From: Nilaparvata lugens
Taxonomy: Eukaryota; Arthropoda; Insecta; Hemiptera; Delphacidae
Direction: 5' to 3'
Assembly (NCBI RefSeq): GCF_014356525.2
Contig: NC_052511.1
Location: forward strand, 32,680,687-32,744,686
Length of the DNA stretch: 64,000 bases
In this document: one piece after another, positions 23,927 to 35,800 of the stretch
Layout: the number at the start of each line of letters is the position of its first letter
Numbering within the stretch: the stretch's first letter is position 1
Program-made: the position numbers and the translations under genes
Notes under the pieces: model-generated
Told to the model about the DNA's origin: nothing
The model's input: the letters and a program-made list of their open reading frames with translations, nothing else
Databases searched by the model: none

Positions 23927-24552
23927 CTGAAACCACATTGAAATATCAGTCACTTACAAGAAAGAATCCATTATTAAAACATCAGTGATTGAGAAAACTG
24001 ATTGTATTGTCAAATCCACATTTTTCGATATATTTGACTTGCATCATTGTAGTTTAATGCTGGAATCAACACATTTCCAGCTTTACTCAATTTGTATTCT
24101 GCAAATTTCATTGAAACATCAATCTTGATATTACTTGATATAATTATAAGCTTCCAACTTGTTAGGCAATGAAATCGGATAGTGTTGATGATCACCAGTA
24201 TGTTTCATAGTTAAAGATTCTCACTTTTGAATAATATATATTAATAGTAATTCATGTAACTCTTTTAGCAGCATCGTCATCATAAATAAATGAATAATCC
24301 TTTTGAAAATTATTTTTTCATTTAGGATTGTAAGTTGAAAAATTTTGAACTAATTTTTATGATTCCAGGTGAAGGATAAAACGATTAACGTTCCAGAACA
24401 TTTGTGAATATGGTGTCCACACACTGTTCACATTTCTTGGAAGGTATCTGCTGCAAAAGGATCATCAAAATCAGTACAATTAATTATTCTTCGAACGGAC
24501 TTGTACATTATTGTAATTATTCATCGACTTATACATCGAATAATGAACTTGC
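23927..24552 (-). other. Intron 5 (GC-AG type)
   Basis: The donor reads CAG|GCAAGT and the acceptor ggtttcag. Nothing else recognised in this 626-bp intron. Confidence 0.75.
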
Positions 24553-24720
24553 CTGCGATGTTCTGGTTGGTGAAATGGTGGCTTTGTTGAGTTCGACTGT
24601 GGCCACATTCGAGATTACTTTTTCCGTGCTGGAAACGGCCGTCGTTCCGTCTTGCAGAAATGTTGTCAGGTACGTGAATGTTGTCAGATACGTTTTCGTT
24701 ACAAAATCGTACTGCATGTG
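24553..24720 (-). CDS. Exon 5: single type A repeat, followed by a GC donor
   Basis: This 168-bp, phase 0-0 exon codes 56 residues, almost exactly one type A repeat: TKTYLTTFTYLTTFLQDG, then SSTEKVISNVATVEL. The acceptor is gtcttacag|CACATG. The donor is unusual: TCGCAG|gcaagttc. The only frame-compatible end uses GC instead of GT, with the rest (CAG|GCAAGT) a perfect match to the known minor GC-AG donor class. The next exon starts in phase 0, as required. Confidence 0.85.
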
Positions 24721-25514
24721 CTGTAAGACAAGTAAGATCAATGCATAAGGAATCTTGTAAAACTGCTAGCTGAAGTAATTAATGTAGGGTTTTTCAGCCG
24801 GTATGAGTTTTATGCAATGGAATAGATTGATGTGTCAACATATCTTAATAAATCAAAGTGAATTATGATAGAATTATAACTATGTAAATCTTCACATTTA
24901 ATCAATCTTCAATATGTGGTCATGATTTTGATTTAACAAGTTCTCGATTTTTATTAATCCACTTTGAAGATCTTATTTCATCTCTAAATCGTTTATCCAA
25001 AGATGACCTCCCACATTGTCATACACTTTGCATTTCTACATACATTGATCACATTTGAGGGGGGTAGGTTTTATTTATTTATTTTTAATTTTGAAAAGTC
25101 AACAATTTTATTGGGTGGGCTAGGTAGGGCCTAACAGGCCTAACATTTGGAGCCAAATTATATGTTTTCAATTAGAGAATTCATAATATTTTTCCATATA
25201 GGTATTTTCCCATATTATGTCAATTGTAGTACATTCAGGCTGTTGAAAATAAAATGAGAATGAAGAATGTATAAAACAAGACTACGTGTTCGATATTCGT
25301 TGGATAAAAATGTATTATTAAAATTATGGAAAATTATTTCTGCAAAATAAATCATTAGCGCAGGAATAAACAGAGTAAAAAGTAAAAAATGGGTATGTTC
25401 TATTAATATTACTCCTTAGCTGGATGTTGAACACCGTCAATCATTGATTCATTTATTCAATTATGTATTTATGTGTTCACTCATGAGATAGATTGATCAC
25501 ATAATTTAAAATCC

Positions 25515-25600
25515 ATGTTTTGCTGGATACGAACCCACGAATGTTCCGACATCAGTTTATCGATGGTTGATATAGACTAGGCCACAACCGTCAGCTAAAC
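25515..25600 (-). mobile_element. tRNA-derived SINE head (tentative)
   Basis: On the minus strand, TGGCCTAGTCT (25,574-25,584) fits a Pol III A box and GGGTTCGTATCCAGC (25,522-25,536) fits a B box. The spacing, just under 40 bases, is tRNA-like. The flanks do not fold as a full tRNA by eye, so a SINE remnant is favoured over a tRNA gene. Confidence 0.45.
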
Positions 25601-25683
25601 ATTGGTTTAATAGAGCTAGTTCTAGAAAGGGCTATAGACGTGCAATGTTATTGTACAATATAGTACCTTCTCATAACATCTTA

Positions 25684-26160
25684 CTTACTAACTCCTTGGC
25701 TCTACAATTCATTGATGGTCTTGGCCTCCGGCAGTATGCCTCTCCATTCGTCCCAATTTTGTGCTTTTCTTCTCCATACTCTGATGCCCATCTGCCTCAA
25801 GTCAGATTCAACGTCGTCAATCCAGCGCATTATTTGCCTTTCTCTCAATCTTCTTCCTTCTGGATTGGATCTTAATACTTTCTTCCAATTTTTTGAATCA
25901 TCCATGAGTTCCACATGCCCTAACCAACTTAGACGCCTCTCTTTTATTTCAGTTACAATATCTGGGTTATTGTATAGCTCTTGCAGCTCTCGGTTAGTGC
26001 ATTCTCTATCACTGCAAATAGGTCTATGATTTTTTCGAATTATCTTTCTTTCCCAGACGTTGAGTTAGTTTTCGTCTCTTTGATTCAGTAGGCTACCCAG
26101 GTTTATGTACCATATAGTACAACTGGTCTTATGACAGTGTTGTAGACTTGTAATTTTAAG
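25684..26160 (-). pseudogene. Decayed non-LTR retrotransposon ORF2 3' end
   Basis: The minus strand codes broken stretches typical of the end of a retrotransposon reverse transcriptase ORF: YNTVIRPVVLYGT, then after stops and a frame change WERKIIRKNHRPI, ERRLSWLGHVELMDD, RQIMRWIDDVESDLRQMG and WRRKAQNWDEWRGILPEAK, ending at a stop. The order (VVLYG, then RLSWLGH, then MRWIDDVE, then W-R-x-x-AQ-x-x-x-W) is the conserved C-terminal pattern of such elements. Two in-frame stops, a frame shift and a missing segment show it is dead. Clade not determined. Confidence 0.85.
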
Positions 26161-26420
26161 TTTTTTAGATAAGTCGGGAACTTATAACATCAGGCCATAG
26201 TTAGTTTAGACGTCATATACACTGCAGCCTGATTTCATGAGTAGGTACTACATTGTACATACAACAATATTGAGCATCTATTTAAGACTTGGGATAATAG
26301 TTTTTGAAAAGCATAGGCTTACCTCAGATTCCTTTGGCACGTTCATCATCATCATCATCATCATGATTGTAAAAGTTCGTTTCAAAGAGTTGAGTTGTAA
26401 GGTAATGGTTGTAGACTTAC

Positions 26421-26689
26421 CTGAGATGCGTGTGGCATGTGCATCATCATGTGATCGCTAAGCGTGCTGGGCGCCAGAGTGACTGGCTTGGAGTTGGAGG
26501 GTGCGATACGGAAGTAGTTGGGCCCTGCGGCGTGAGTGTGAGTGGCATGCCTGTCGCCTGCCACAATCACTTCCACTCCATTGCTCATCTTCTTGGTGGC
26601 CAGATTGTAGCGTGCCTCTTCCACGCGCATGCCTCTTCCTTCGTCTACTTCCTCTTCTTGCTCAGTCTTTGATGGCTGGTCGGCCACAG
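26421..26689 (-). CDS. Exon 4: Glu-rich then His/Met-rich linker
   Basis: The acceptor is tatacag|CTGTGG and the donor CATCTCAG|gtaagt. The exon enters in phase 1 (G + CT makes Ala) and leaves in phase 0, coding about 90 residues. It starts ADQPSKTEQEEEVDEG, passes through a short structured-looking stretch (KKMSNGVEVIVAGD) and ends in a His/Met-rich segment (DHMMMHMPHASQ). It contains no type A or B repeat. G/C-ending codons are frequent, as in the conserved 3' exons, which suggests constraint. Function unknown. Confidence 0.85.
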
Positions 26690-27831
26690 CTGTATACAAC
26701 AACCCATACAAACTTAATCACAACAAATAGGGTATTTTGTTCACATGTTCACTTTATAGTATATTATTCATATGCTCACTTTATAGGATGCTATTCACAT
26801 GTCTATTTCAAAGGATATTCTTATTTAGGAAAGATAGCATCCTCTTATTCAAATTAATAAAAACAATATAAAACGTGTAGTACTCTTTCATTAAAACATT
26901 TTAAAAACATGAAAAATGTTTAACAAAAATAATAATAATTAAATATGGCACTACAAGTTTTATATTGTTTTTATTTATTTGAATAAAGTAGCCCATATAA
27001 GTGAAGTGATTTAATCCTATTATTCTATCTTTTCCCTATAATATTATTCACAATCGTGTTCATTCTCATATGTCTACTTGTTTTTTTATAGAATTTTGAA
27101 ACTTCATAAAAGCATAATTGGCTGAAACCGGTCGTGTCCTCAAAAAAGGGTACTCGTAAAGAAAAGGGTATTTTGTAGTTAATGGCTTTTTACATATGGA
27201 AGATTTTATTCGAAATTTCAGTTAACCAACTGCTGGAATATTATTACTGTGAAATAATTATTTCAATTACTTAATATTTTTGAATTTTGAACAGTTCATT
27301 CTTGAAATTTATTTCTGCCATTTAGTTCTTCGGTCAATATTGGCAGTAACTGTACTTAGTTCTATTTTTATAGGTAGCCATTATTGGATATTTAAAATAA
27401 TTATTATACTGCAATGATGGCATATTAATTGTTCATTTCTTCCCTGCTAATAATTAAATATTGAATCACATTTCTGCCATCTTTATGTTGAATATTATGT
27501 ATATTATGAAATTTACTTGTTAAAAAAACGTTTGCATGGACATTCTCTATTTTTAAAATAATTTAAAGTGCAGTAATACAATCAATATATAAATATAAAT
27601 TCATATATTATATCAAGTTTCTAGTTCTATAAAATTGCAGTTTATGGCACACAGTATGTGAAACTGTTTGGCTTCGTGGTCGCGCTGATACCCTATTGAT
27701 AAGATCCAGGCGCCTACTACTCTCGTAAGAGCAACACTTTAAGAGAATTTTTATCGTAAGGGCGGAAGAATCTGTTTGCAGATTCAACATACATGATCCG
27801 CGCTGTGTGGATATGTGGGGTTGGTTATTAT

Positions 27832-27902
27832 AGTGAAGCTGTACTTCCGACTCCCTAAACCTGAAACCCTCCTTCGTCTTAAACCCCCGTACAGCTTCAC
27901 TG
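27832..27902. repeat. Foldback, AGTGAAGCTGTAC ends
   Basis: AGTGAAGCTGTAC on the left is repeated inverted as GTACAGCTTCACT on the right, with a C-rich 45-base centre. It is probably a short MITE or the end of a larger element. Confidence 0.5.
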
Positions 27903-29604
27903 TAGCAACTCCTCTAAATATCATTTTATGACTAAAAAATCGCTTCCGGTGGTTCAGAACCTATTAAAAGTTCAGAAACATTTTCACAGTATAATCTTTA
28001 AGTTAATATTTACATCAAAAAATACAATAAATATACTACAAAATATATCTCCTGGTAAAGGTTGTTAAATATAAGTACCGTACATTACAATTGGTTAAGA
28101 TACGCCTATAATTTTGCCTATGGTTTTACAATGTTGGGCTACAAATGGATATGATGAGAATATGGAACCGGATTATATTCGTACCAACATAAATAATCGA
28201 AAAATAATGATAATTTCAAGGGAAGATTTTTAGTAGCAATTTTAATTTTATTTATAATTCAATCGATCATATACAGTATAATGGAGTAAATGCAGTAAAA
28301 TACAGTATATACAGTTCATTTTTTATCAATTGATCATTAAATAATGAAGTCTGTTAAATAATTGTATGAACTGAAGATTCAAGCTTAGTCTTATGCTTAT
28401 CATGAACATGAAAAAATCCAAGGGTTTAATAATTTTCAACTCACTGTTACATGTCTGTCTTTGGATAGTGCGAGAACATTTTGAAAGAATACGATTATTC
28501 TTATTCTCCGCCATTTATGAGACCATTATGAATTGGTGCCTGATTATATGGCAAGCTACTTCATTCAATGCCAGTGCAAAATTCTACTTTCAAAATAAAA
28601 CAATTATTTATCAAAGGAATACTGTTCAATTCTTTTGATTTTTATTATATTCCAATTGTTTGATTTATCAAATTAATCAGCAACTTATGAATAGAAATTC
28701 TTTTTTCATTATCATCTCACGATTCTATTTCATTTTTCAAATACACCTTCAATAAAAGATATCAATACTTGGTAGGATGGCTTGTAAGCTGTGACGCGAT
28801 TGCTTGAGAGTAGTAAGTGAATAACACAAGTGTTGTAGGCTGCTTTTAAAGTGATAACAGCACTCAGTTCGGCTAGATTTGATACGAGGTCTTCTTATCC
28901 AAAAATTGTCCAAAATAAACTAAACTAAATTATAATTCTATGCAAAATTTTATTTACGCTTATTATGCTTATGATTAATATGATACAAATTGTATGGCAC
29001 CATGGCTAAAATGTACCTTTAAATCTAACCCCGTTCAATAAAATATTCCATTGACCAAAGAATTTTTAATAAAATAGTGTAGTGTGTTAAATGGGAAGTC
29101 GTAAATATGTACAAAATACAATTCATAAATACCTCCATATACAACGTATAGCACCCAGTTGTTAGTTTTCCAATAGTAAGTTTTTGTTGTAATTATTACA
29201 ATTATTTACAATAACTATTCCCCACTAACGAACTATAGGCTACAAATTGAAATTATTTACAATAAGCGTGCACCTTCTTAAAAATAAAACTAATATATTT
29301 ACATTGAGTTATAATAGAACATAAGAATAAGCAACAAAAATTAAATAGTAATTTAAATTGGGCTACAGTAATGAATTTATTGTTTTCTGACATGACGGAT
29401 TATTTGCTCTTCTATAATTATCAATATGAGATTATTATCTTGGTATCACGGTAAAATAGAGTTAGATCGACATAAGCTAAAGCAATTTAGGGGATTTTAT
29501 TAGCATTTTCAGTCATTAATAAACTTGATTGAATAAAATGATAGGCCTAACAAATATAAAATTATAAATTATTGTGACGTTCAAAATTTTTATCAAGCTT
29601 TAAC

Positions 29605-29659
29605 CATAGAGAAACAATAGCATATTATTTGTATAATATTACGCTATTGTTTCTCTATG
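29605..29659. repeat. 55-bp hairpin, CATAGAGAAACAATAGC arms
   Basis: Perfect 17-base inverted arms flank an AT-rich loop. The arm CATAGAGAAACAATAGC closely resembles the ends of the foldback at 5,871-6,164, so it is likely a minimal derivative of the same family. Confidence 0.6.
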
Positions 29660-29833
29660 CTTCAACGTATTCAACTTGAAAGTTGAGCATTATTGTTCTT
29701 AATTATTAAAAATATAAGAGTAATTGTAAAAATTTGATTTAATAGGAAGATCTCTGTAGCCCTTGATGATTTATATTTCAAATGTGAAAATGAATTGAAA
29801 AATATATTGACAAAAATAATGTATGGAACTTAC

Positions 29834-32800
29834 CAGTGTTCAGAATGAGTTGTTGAAGGGTATGAGTGACAGTTACAGTTTTCAGTCCTGGTTTTACAGA
29901 TGTGGATGATGTTACAATCGTTTCTTCCCCATTGACTCGTGTTACGACAAAAGTGTAAGTCCTTAGTCTTGTGGTAGTTATTACCTCAGTCGAATAAACT
30001 TCAGTCGTTTTAAATTCCAGTGTACTAGATTGTTCGACAGTCGTCATGGAAGGCTCTATTTCTGTTTTGTCAGTAGTTTCAGAACTAGTCGTAATTGTAG
30101 TAGCGGGAACCACACTACTGTCAGATGTTGATTCTGTAGGTAAAGTCTCACTAAAAGCTGAGTCATCATCGAAGAATATTGTCTTAAATCCGCTAGTCAC
30201 TACTGTATCGTCAAGTGCTGGTGTACTTTCTATTGTCTCTGGGTTCTGCTCAAAAAGTTGGGTCTGATCTTGTGTATCATATTCGGTTTCTTCTGTAGTT
30301 TTCAATTTATCTCTATATCCTGATTTTGTTTTAGTTGTCTCTAACGAATATCCGTCATCCACTGTTGTAACTGCTGGTTGTACCTCATCATTTTCACGAA
30401 TTTTCGATTGATCTTTTTCAGATTGGGACGCTCTCATTGGTTCTTCACCGTCGGCCATATCTTCCTCATTCTCCGGATAGTATTCTATATTATCATCCTC
30501 ATTTGCGGGCTCAGTATTCACTGACGAAGTTTCAAAATTTAGAGGAGTTTCGCTCCCAGTTTCAGGTATTGCTTCAGTAGCTGGAGATCCACTTTCATTC
30601 TCATTTACATTATCGTAAGAGCCTATACTCGAACCTAAATTCAATAAGCTGATAATCTTCTTGTCTAGGAATGTTAAGCCATCGACTGTTGTTATTGGTT
30701 CATAGTTTTCTTCACCTATTACTGTTGTGTTGAGAGAAGATAGAATTTCAGAAAGTGTTTTGCTTGAACTGTAGTTATCATTATTACTCTCATAATCTCC
30801 GGCCTCTTGCTCTTCATCTTCTTCTTCTGCTTGTTCCTTCTCTTCTCCGGCATTTGAATAATGAGTGTTATCGTTAGAATGTAGTCTTGTTTCAAATGTT
30901 TCTTCAACAGGAGTAGATTGAATTACTTGACTAGATGGATAGCTTGGATGGATTGATTCCTCATTATAATAATTTGTTGTTTCATAATCACTGATAGCAC
31001 TAGTCGCCTCAATGTCATCTGGGAAAATTGTTTTCTGATGAAGTGGCCTCTTTCTTGTTACGGTTACTTTCCTTCTTGTTGTTTCAGAAGTGGAAATGGC
31101 ATTTTGAACTGGTCTTCTCCTCGTTACAAGTATCCTTTTTTTCTTAGGCTCAGAAGGTGGAAACGTAGGCTCCGGCTCCGAAGGATAGTCTTGTGATGGC
31201 AACTCGCTGTTTGAATCTGATAAGTAAGTTTGACTAGAATATGTTTGAGTATTATCTGAGTAAGGTGTGTTGGTTTGTTGGGGAAGATTGGTTGAGTGTT
31301 GCAGTGGCCGCCTCCTTGTCACTTTGATGCGTTTTCGAGGAATCTCAGTGACCACTTGAACTGGGATCTCAGTGACTGTTGGCTCAAATGGAAGCGCTTC
31401 ATAATGATCATAATCTTCTGTTGGTCTGAGCTCAGGTTGAATTTTCTTCTTTCTTGCTCTGATAATTTTGATTTTCCTTGTTCCAAAGTCTGATGGATTC
31501 TCCGGTTGGATATGTGGAGGAGTTTCTGTTTGTTGATATCTATAATTATCTGGATTTTCTTGGATGAAACCTTCATCATCCTGTGTTTTTCTTCTCCTCA
31601 CAGGCACTTTAACCCTTATTTTCCGTTTTCTCTGTTCTGATGGAATCGATGCTACTAGGTCATCCCCCACATCTCTTCTGGTTCGAATTTTCCTACTTAT
31701 TCTCTCCTCTCTGATTAGTTTCTCTTCATAATTTTTGTGTTTCAGTCTCATGTTTTGTTTTGTCTTGCTCCAAGGTGACAAGCCCTCCCGCTGGTTTGGA
31801 GCAAACTCAGCGGGGCCTTTCAATAAAAAATGACCGGTAGTGTCGTTTTTTGCAGCTGAAGGCGAAGAAAACTCTTGAGAAACTTCCTTAGAAGGACTGC
31901 TGCCTTCTTCATTGAGAACTGATGTTTTTTCAACATTGACAAGAGAAAGTGGAGTATTTATCGAAATGTACTTACTCACATCTCCTACCACACTTTCAAG
32001 ACTCTGTGTTTCTATTCCACTACTTTCCAATGGGATCTCATTTAGTGCTGACATCAGATAATAATTTATATCATCTTCATCTGAAGTTGGGAAAGATCCA
32101 CCGATATCGGGAAGTTTTGATGCTTTCAATACATAAACATCAGCCTCTCTTTCTATGAATTCTGCTGCCCTCTTACGAACAGTTGCAGTAGATGCCTGTT
32201 CCTGAGTGACAGTTGATAGTACAGTGCTGAACTCTCCAGGCCTCCTTCCAGACACATAAAGAGTTACAACACTTGTTTCCAGTGGCTTCTCAGGTTCTAG
32301 ATCTGGAGGTTTTTTATTGATATGTTTTATCTTTGTCTTCTTCCTAGCTGGCTTGACATCTGGTTTAGGCTCTTCTTCGTTAATTATCTCTTCTTCACTA
32401 GCAACAATTTCATCATCTTCTGGTCTTGCTCTGGGCGCAAATCTCTGAATTGGTTGTTCATCCAGGACTATTTTCTCTTCAGCAATTGCAGTCAAAGGAT
32501 CCTGTAGTAGTAATCCTTGTTGCTGCAGAGGGGCAAGGAGAGGATTGACTGTTGGCTGTTGAGGCTGAAGAAGCTGAGCTTGTAAAAGTGCAGGGAGAAG
32601 TAGTGAATTCAACTGCTGTTGATTGGCCAGTGCTGGGGTTGGTGTTACAATCACAGTTTCTGTCAAGTACTCAGTGGCTGTGATAACTTGAGTGGAGCTG
32701 TCAACAATAGTTGTCAAGATCTCTTTTCCTCTGAATGTGAGAGGGAGGATGGTGGATGTGTGGTCAGTAACAGTGGTAACATAAGTTGTAGTTTTTGTTT

Positions 32801-35800
32801 TGAACTCTGTGACTGGTGTAGGTGGAGTTTGAGGCTGCTGGGCCTGATTCTGAAGTCCCAGAAGAGGATTGATTGTCTGTTGAAGACCGATGTTACCCAG
32901 TAAGAGTTGTGAAAGTAGAAGATTGGCAAGTGGTGCATTAGCAAGTTGAGGTTGGATGGTGCTGACCTCTTGTCTCACTTCATACACTGTACTTGGCACT
33001 ATATGTGAGAAGGATGTCTTTCTTCCTCTCAGAGTAGTGGGAGTGAATGTGATACTGGTGGTTGGAGTTTCCATGATTAGGAACTTTGTGATTTCCATTC
33101 CACCATTAGCCAATGTCTCTGTGATTTCACTGGCTAGCTGTATGACTGGATTTCCATCCTTGCCTATTATTGTACTGTATTGATGTGGACCAAGAATCTC
33201 CAGACTTGGTTTTGCTGTAATGACATTCTTGTACTCTGTTACTTTGCCATTGATTATCGGGATTGTGACCTCTGTTGGTACTTTATGTGTGACAGTGATA
33301 GTGCCATCAAATGTCTGTGAGTATGTGTAAGCATCAAAGTCATTACTGTCCCTATAACGTGATCTGGTGGAGCCTCTACCACGACTAGTTGAATATCTCC
33401 TTCCACTAGTTCTTGAATACATTGTCTCAGGCTGCTGAGAGCTGGTTGAATGGGTTCTCAGCCTTGGTGCCTTTGGCCTCTGATGCCCAGCTGTTGTAGT
33501 TTCAACCGTTGCAGGTTTTCGCCTGTTTGATGGCCGCCTGAAGCTTGATCTTGACATAGCAGAGTTGGATGACTTGTCTCTGAGTGTAAATTGGGAGCGT
33601 GAAGCAGTGGCAGATGCTGATGTGGGACGTGGCTTGGGCTGAGCCTGCCTGTTGCGTGATTGATACCTGGGTGATGTAGCTCTGGGTGCTTCAGAAACAG
33701 GTTCAACCTCATCAATATAGTCTTGAGATGGCTGTGGTCTCTGTTGTGGTCTTTGGTATCTTGATCTGAAGTTTCTGGTGCCATACTCAGAAGCTTGACG
33801 TTTTGTTCTTGGTCGCCTTGTGAAAGGTCTTATTTGAACCGGGGGAGGAACTGTTTTTCCTCTTCTGTCCAATCTTTGGCCTGGAGCAAGAGTCGATGCT
33901 ACTGAAGATGACTGTTTTGCCTCAGAGTTCTCTGATCCATCATACTCATTGTCTCCTATTTCTTCTCCATCACCATCTCCTTGTAGAATGTCCTCCTCAT
34001 TTCCATCACCCGCTTGCTCACCCTCTTCTTTCTTCTCCTGTTCCTCTTCTTGCTCCTCTGGTTTCTTAATCAATCCTCTAGGAGGGAAAAGATTACCTGT
34101 TGGGCGAGGTCGTGGTCTAGTACTGACACTTGGAGTATTCTTTGTTTTTGGAGGAGTAGCAGTAGTTGGAGCTCTGTTATCTGGTCGCCTCAGAAGGTTG
34201 TTACGTCTTGAAGGAGAAGTGGAAGGTTTAGGAGTGGTGGTTGTTGTTGATTGCTGTGATCTATTTAGAATTGGTGGCCTCCTGAATCTCAATAGAGGAT
34301 TATTTCCTCTCCTTGATGACTCAGTTGTAGTTGTTGGAGGTGAAGTCTCATTCTCTTCTTCTGAGATTGTTTCATCAGTCACAGATGTGATACCAATTAT
34401 ATCATTAGTATTCTCAGCATCTTCAGTACTGGGTGTTGTTTGAGCAACAGAAGAAGTCCTGCCGAAAGGATTTGATGCAGTAGGTCGCACTGGTCTGAAT
34501 CTTGAGTTTTGAATGCTGGAGCTTCTCGAAGGGAATCCAGATGAGCTTCCTCTCACACTTGAACTTCTGAAACTTGAGCTGCCTCTTCTTGATCCACTGA
34601 AAGAAGATGTTGGAGAAATTCGTCCAGTTGAAGATCTTCCTCTAGTTCCTGCTGTTGGAGTGTAAGAAGAAGGAGCACCACCAGGAGTGCTGCTTCCTCT
34701 TGGTCTTGAGAACCTTCTTGAGCTAGAAGATGGTTTCACTTCAACACTGGAAGGAGCATTCTGTCTTCTGCTACTTGCAAATCTATTCCTTGTTGCTCCA
34801 GTTGATGTCTTTGCAGCAGGTGTTGCTGTTATTGTAGGGGTCAAAGAGTTCCTAGTTATAGTAGTGGCACTTCCAACATCACCAGTTTTCTTCTTTGGTA
34901 AAAATGTAGGCCTTGGTCTAGAAGCAAAAGGTCTGATGTTTGGTGTAAATGTCTTCTTCCTAGATTGGAATGTCAATCTTGATGTCTTTCTCTTACCTCC
35001 ATCATCTTCATCCTCTTCTTCTTCTCCCTCTTCACCTTCATTCTCCTCACTCTGCTCATCAGTCAATGAACTCTCAATAACTGCAGGAGATGGTGATGTT
35101 GTTACAGTTGCTGTTGCTGAGGATGATGATCCTTGTGGCACAACAGCTGTAGGAACAATATTCGGTGAAACTGTTGATGGCATGTCAACTTTAAAGCTTG
35201 ATGTGCTTTCAATAATCTGAGCATATCTGCCATCAATCAAAGTGCCTATCACCTTCGATTCATAGAAAGTGGTAACTTTGTCCTTTACTATTGAACCTTC
35301 AATGAGCCTGACAAGACCAGTTCTGAATGTTTTTGTGCCAATAACTGCTGTTGATGGATTCAATGCAGGACTAGCTGTCTTCTTCTCTTCATCTACTCTG
35401 ACAGATGTTGTGCTTTCAAGTACTTGTGCATATAATTTATCAATGAATGTTCCAATTGCTTTGGTTGTAAAAAATGTTGTTGAAATACCATCTGCATCGA
35501 TAATCTTACCTTCATTCAATGAAACAACTCCAGTTGGCTGTACATCTTTTACAGGTGTAGACTCTGTTGCCGTGACAATGTTTGTGGAGCTCTCAAGTAC
35601 CTGTGCATACAAACCATCAATATATGTTCCATATACATCAGTTGAGAACTGTGTTGTGGTGCCATCATTGACTTCACTAGTCCTGATAGTTGAGATAAGA
35701 CCTGTTGGCTTACTACTATCCTTATGAGACTCATCTTTCTCAGTGGAAGGAATATGTTCCGTTGATAGAGCAGTTGGTAGGACTCTCACTTCAGGTGTCG

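Larger units (their letters stand above)
24721..26420 (-). other. Intron 4
   Basis: The intron holds a tRNA-like SINE head (about 25,515-25,600) and a decayed non-LTR retrotransposon 3' end (25,684-26,160). A short TCA run lies at about 26,344-26,364. Confidence 0.7.
26690..29833 (-). other. Intron 3
   Basis: The 3.1 kb intron holds a short foldback at 27,832-27,902 and a hairpin at 29,605-29,659. The patch at 27,640-27,790 is less AT-rich than its surroundings but unidentified. No coding signal. Confidence 0.65.

Noticed and set aside
24404..24748. Plus-strand 114-codon frame over exon 5
   Set aside because: Antisense shadow of the type A repeat exon.
25515..25600. A functional tRNA gene
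   Set aside because: A and B boxes are present but I could not pair an acceptor stem or anticodon arm; SINE head preferred.
27100..27180. Phrase GGCTGAAACCGGTCGTGTCC as a possible element end
   Set aside because: It looks like a known dispersed-repeat word from memory, but no partner end or boundaries could be found.
33949..35727. Plus-strand open frames of 150-180 codons opposite the giant exon
   Set aside because: They are antisense shadows of the Ser/Arg/Thr-rich coding strand; no splice or start context and low-complexity Leu/Val/Ser translation.
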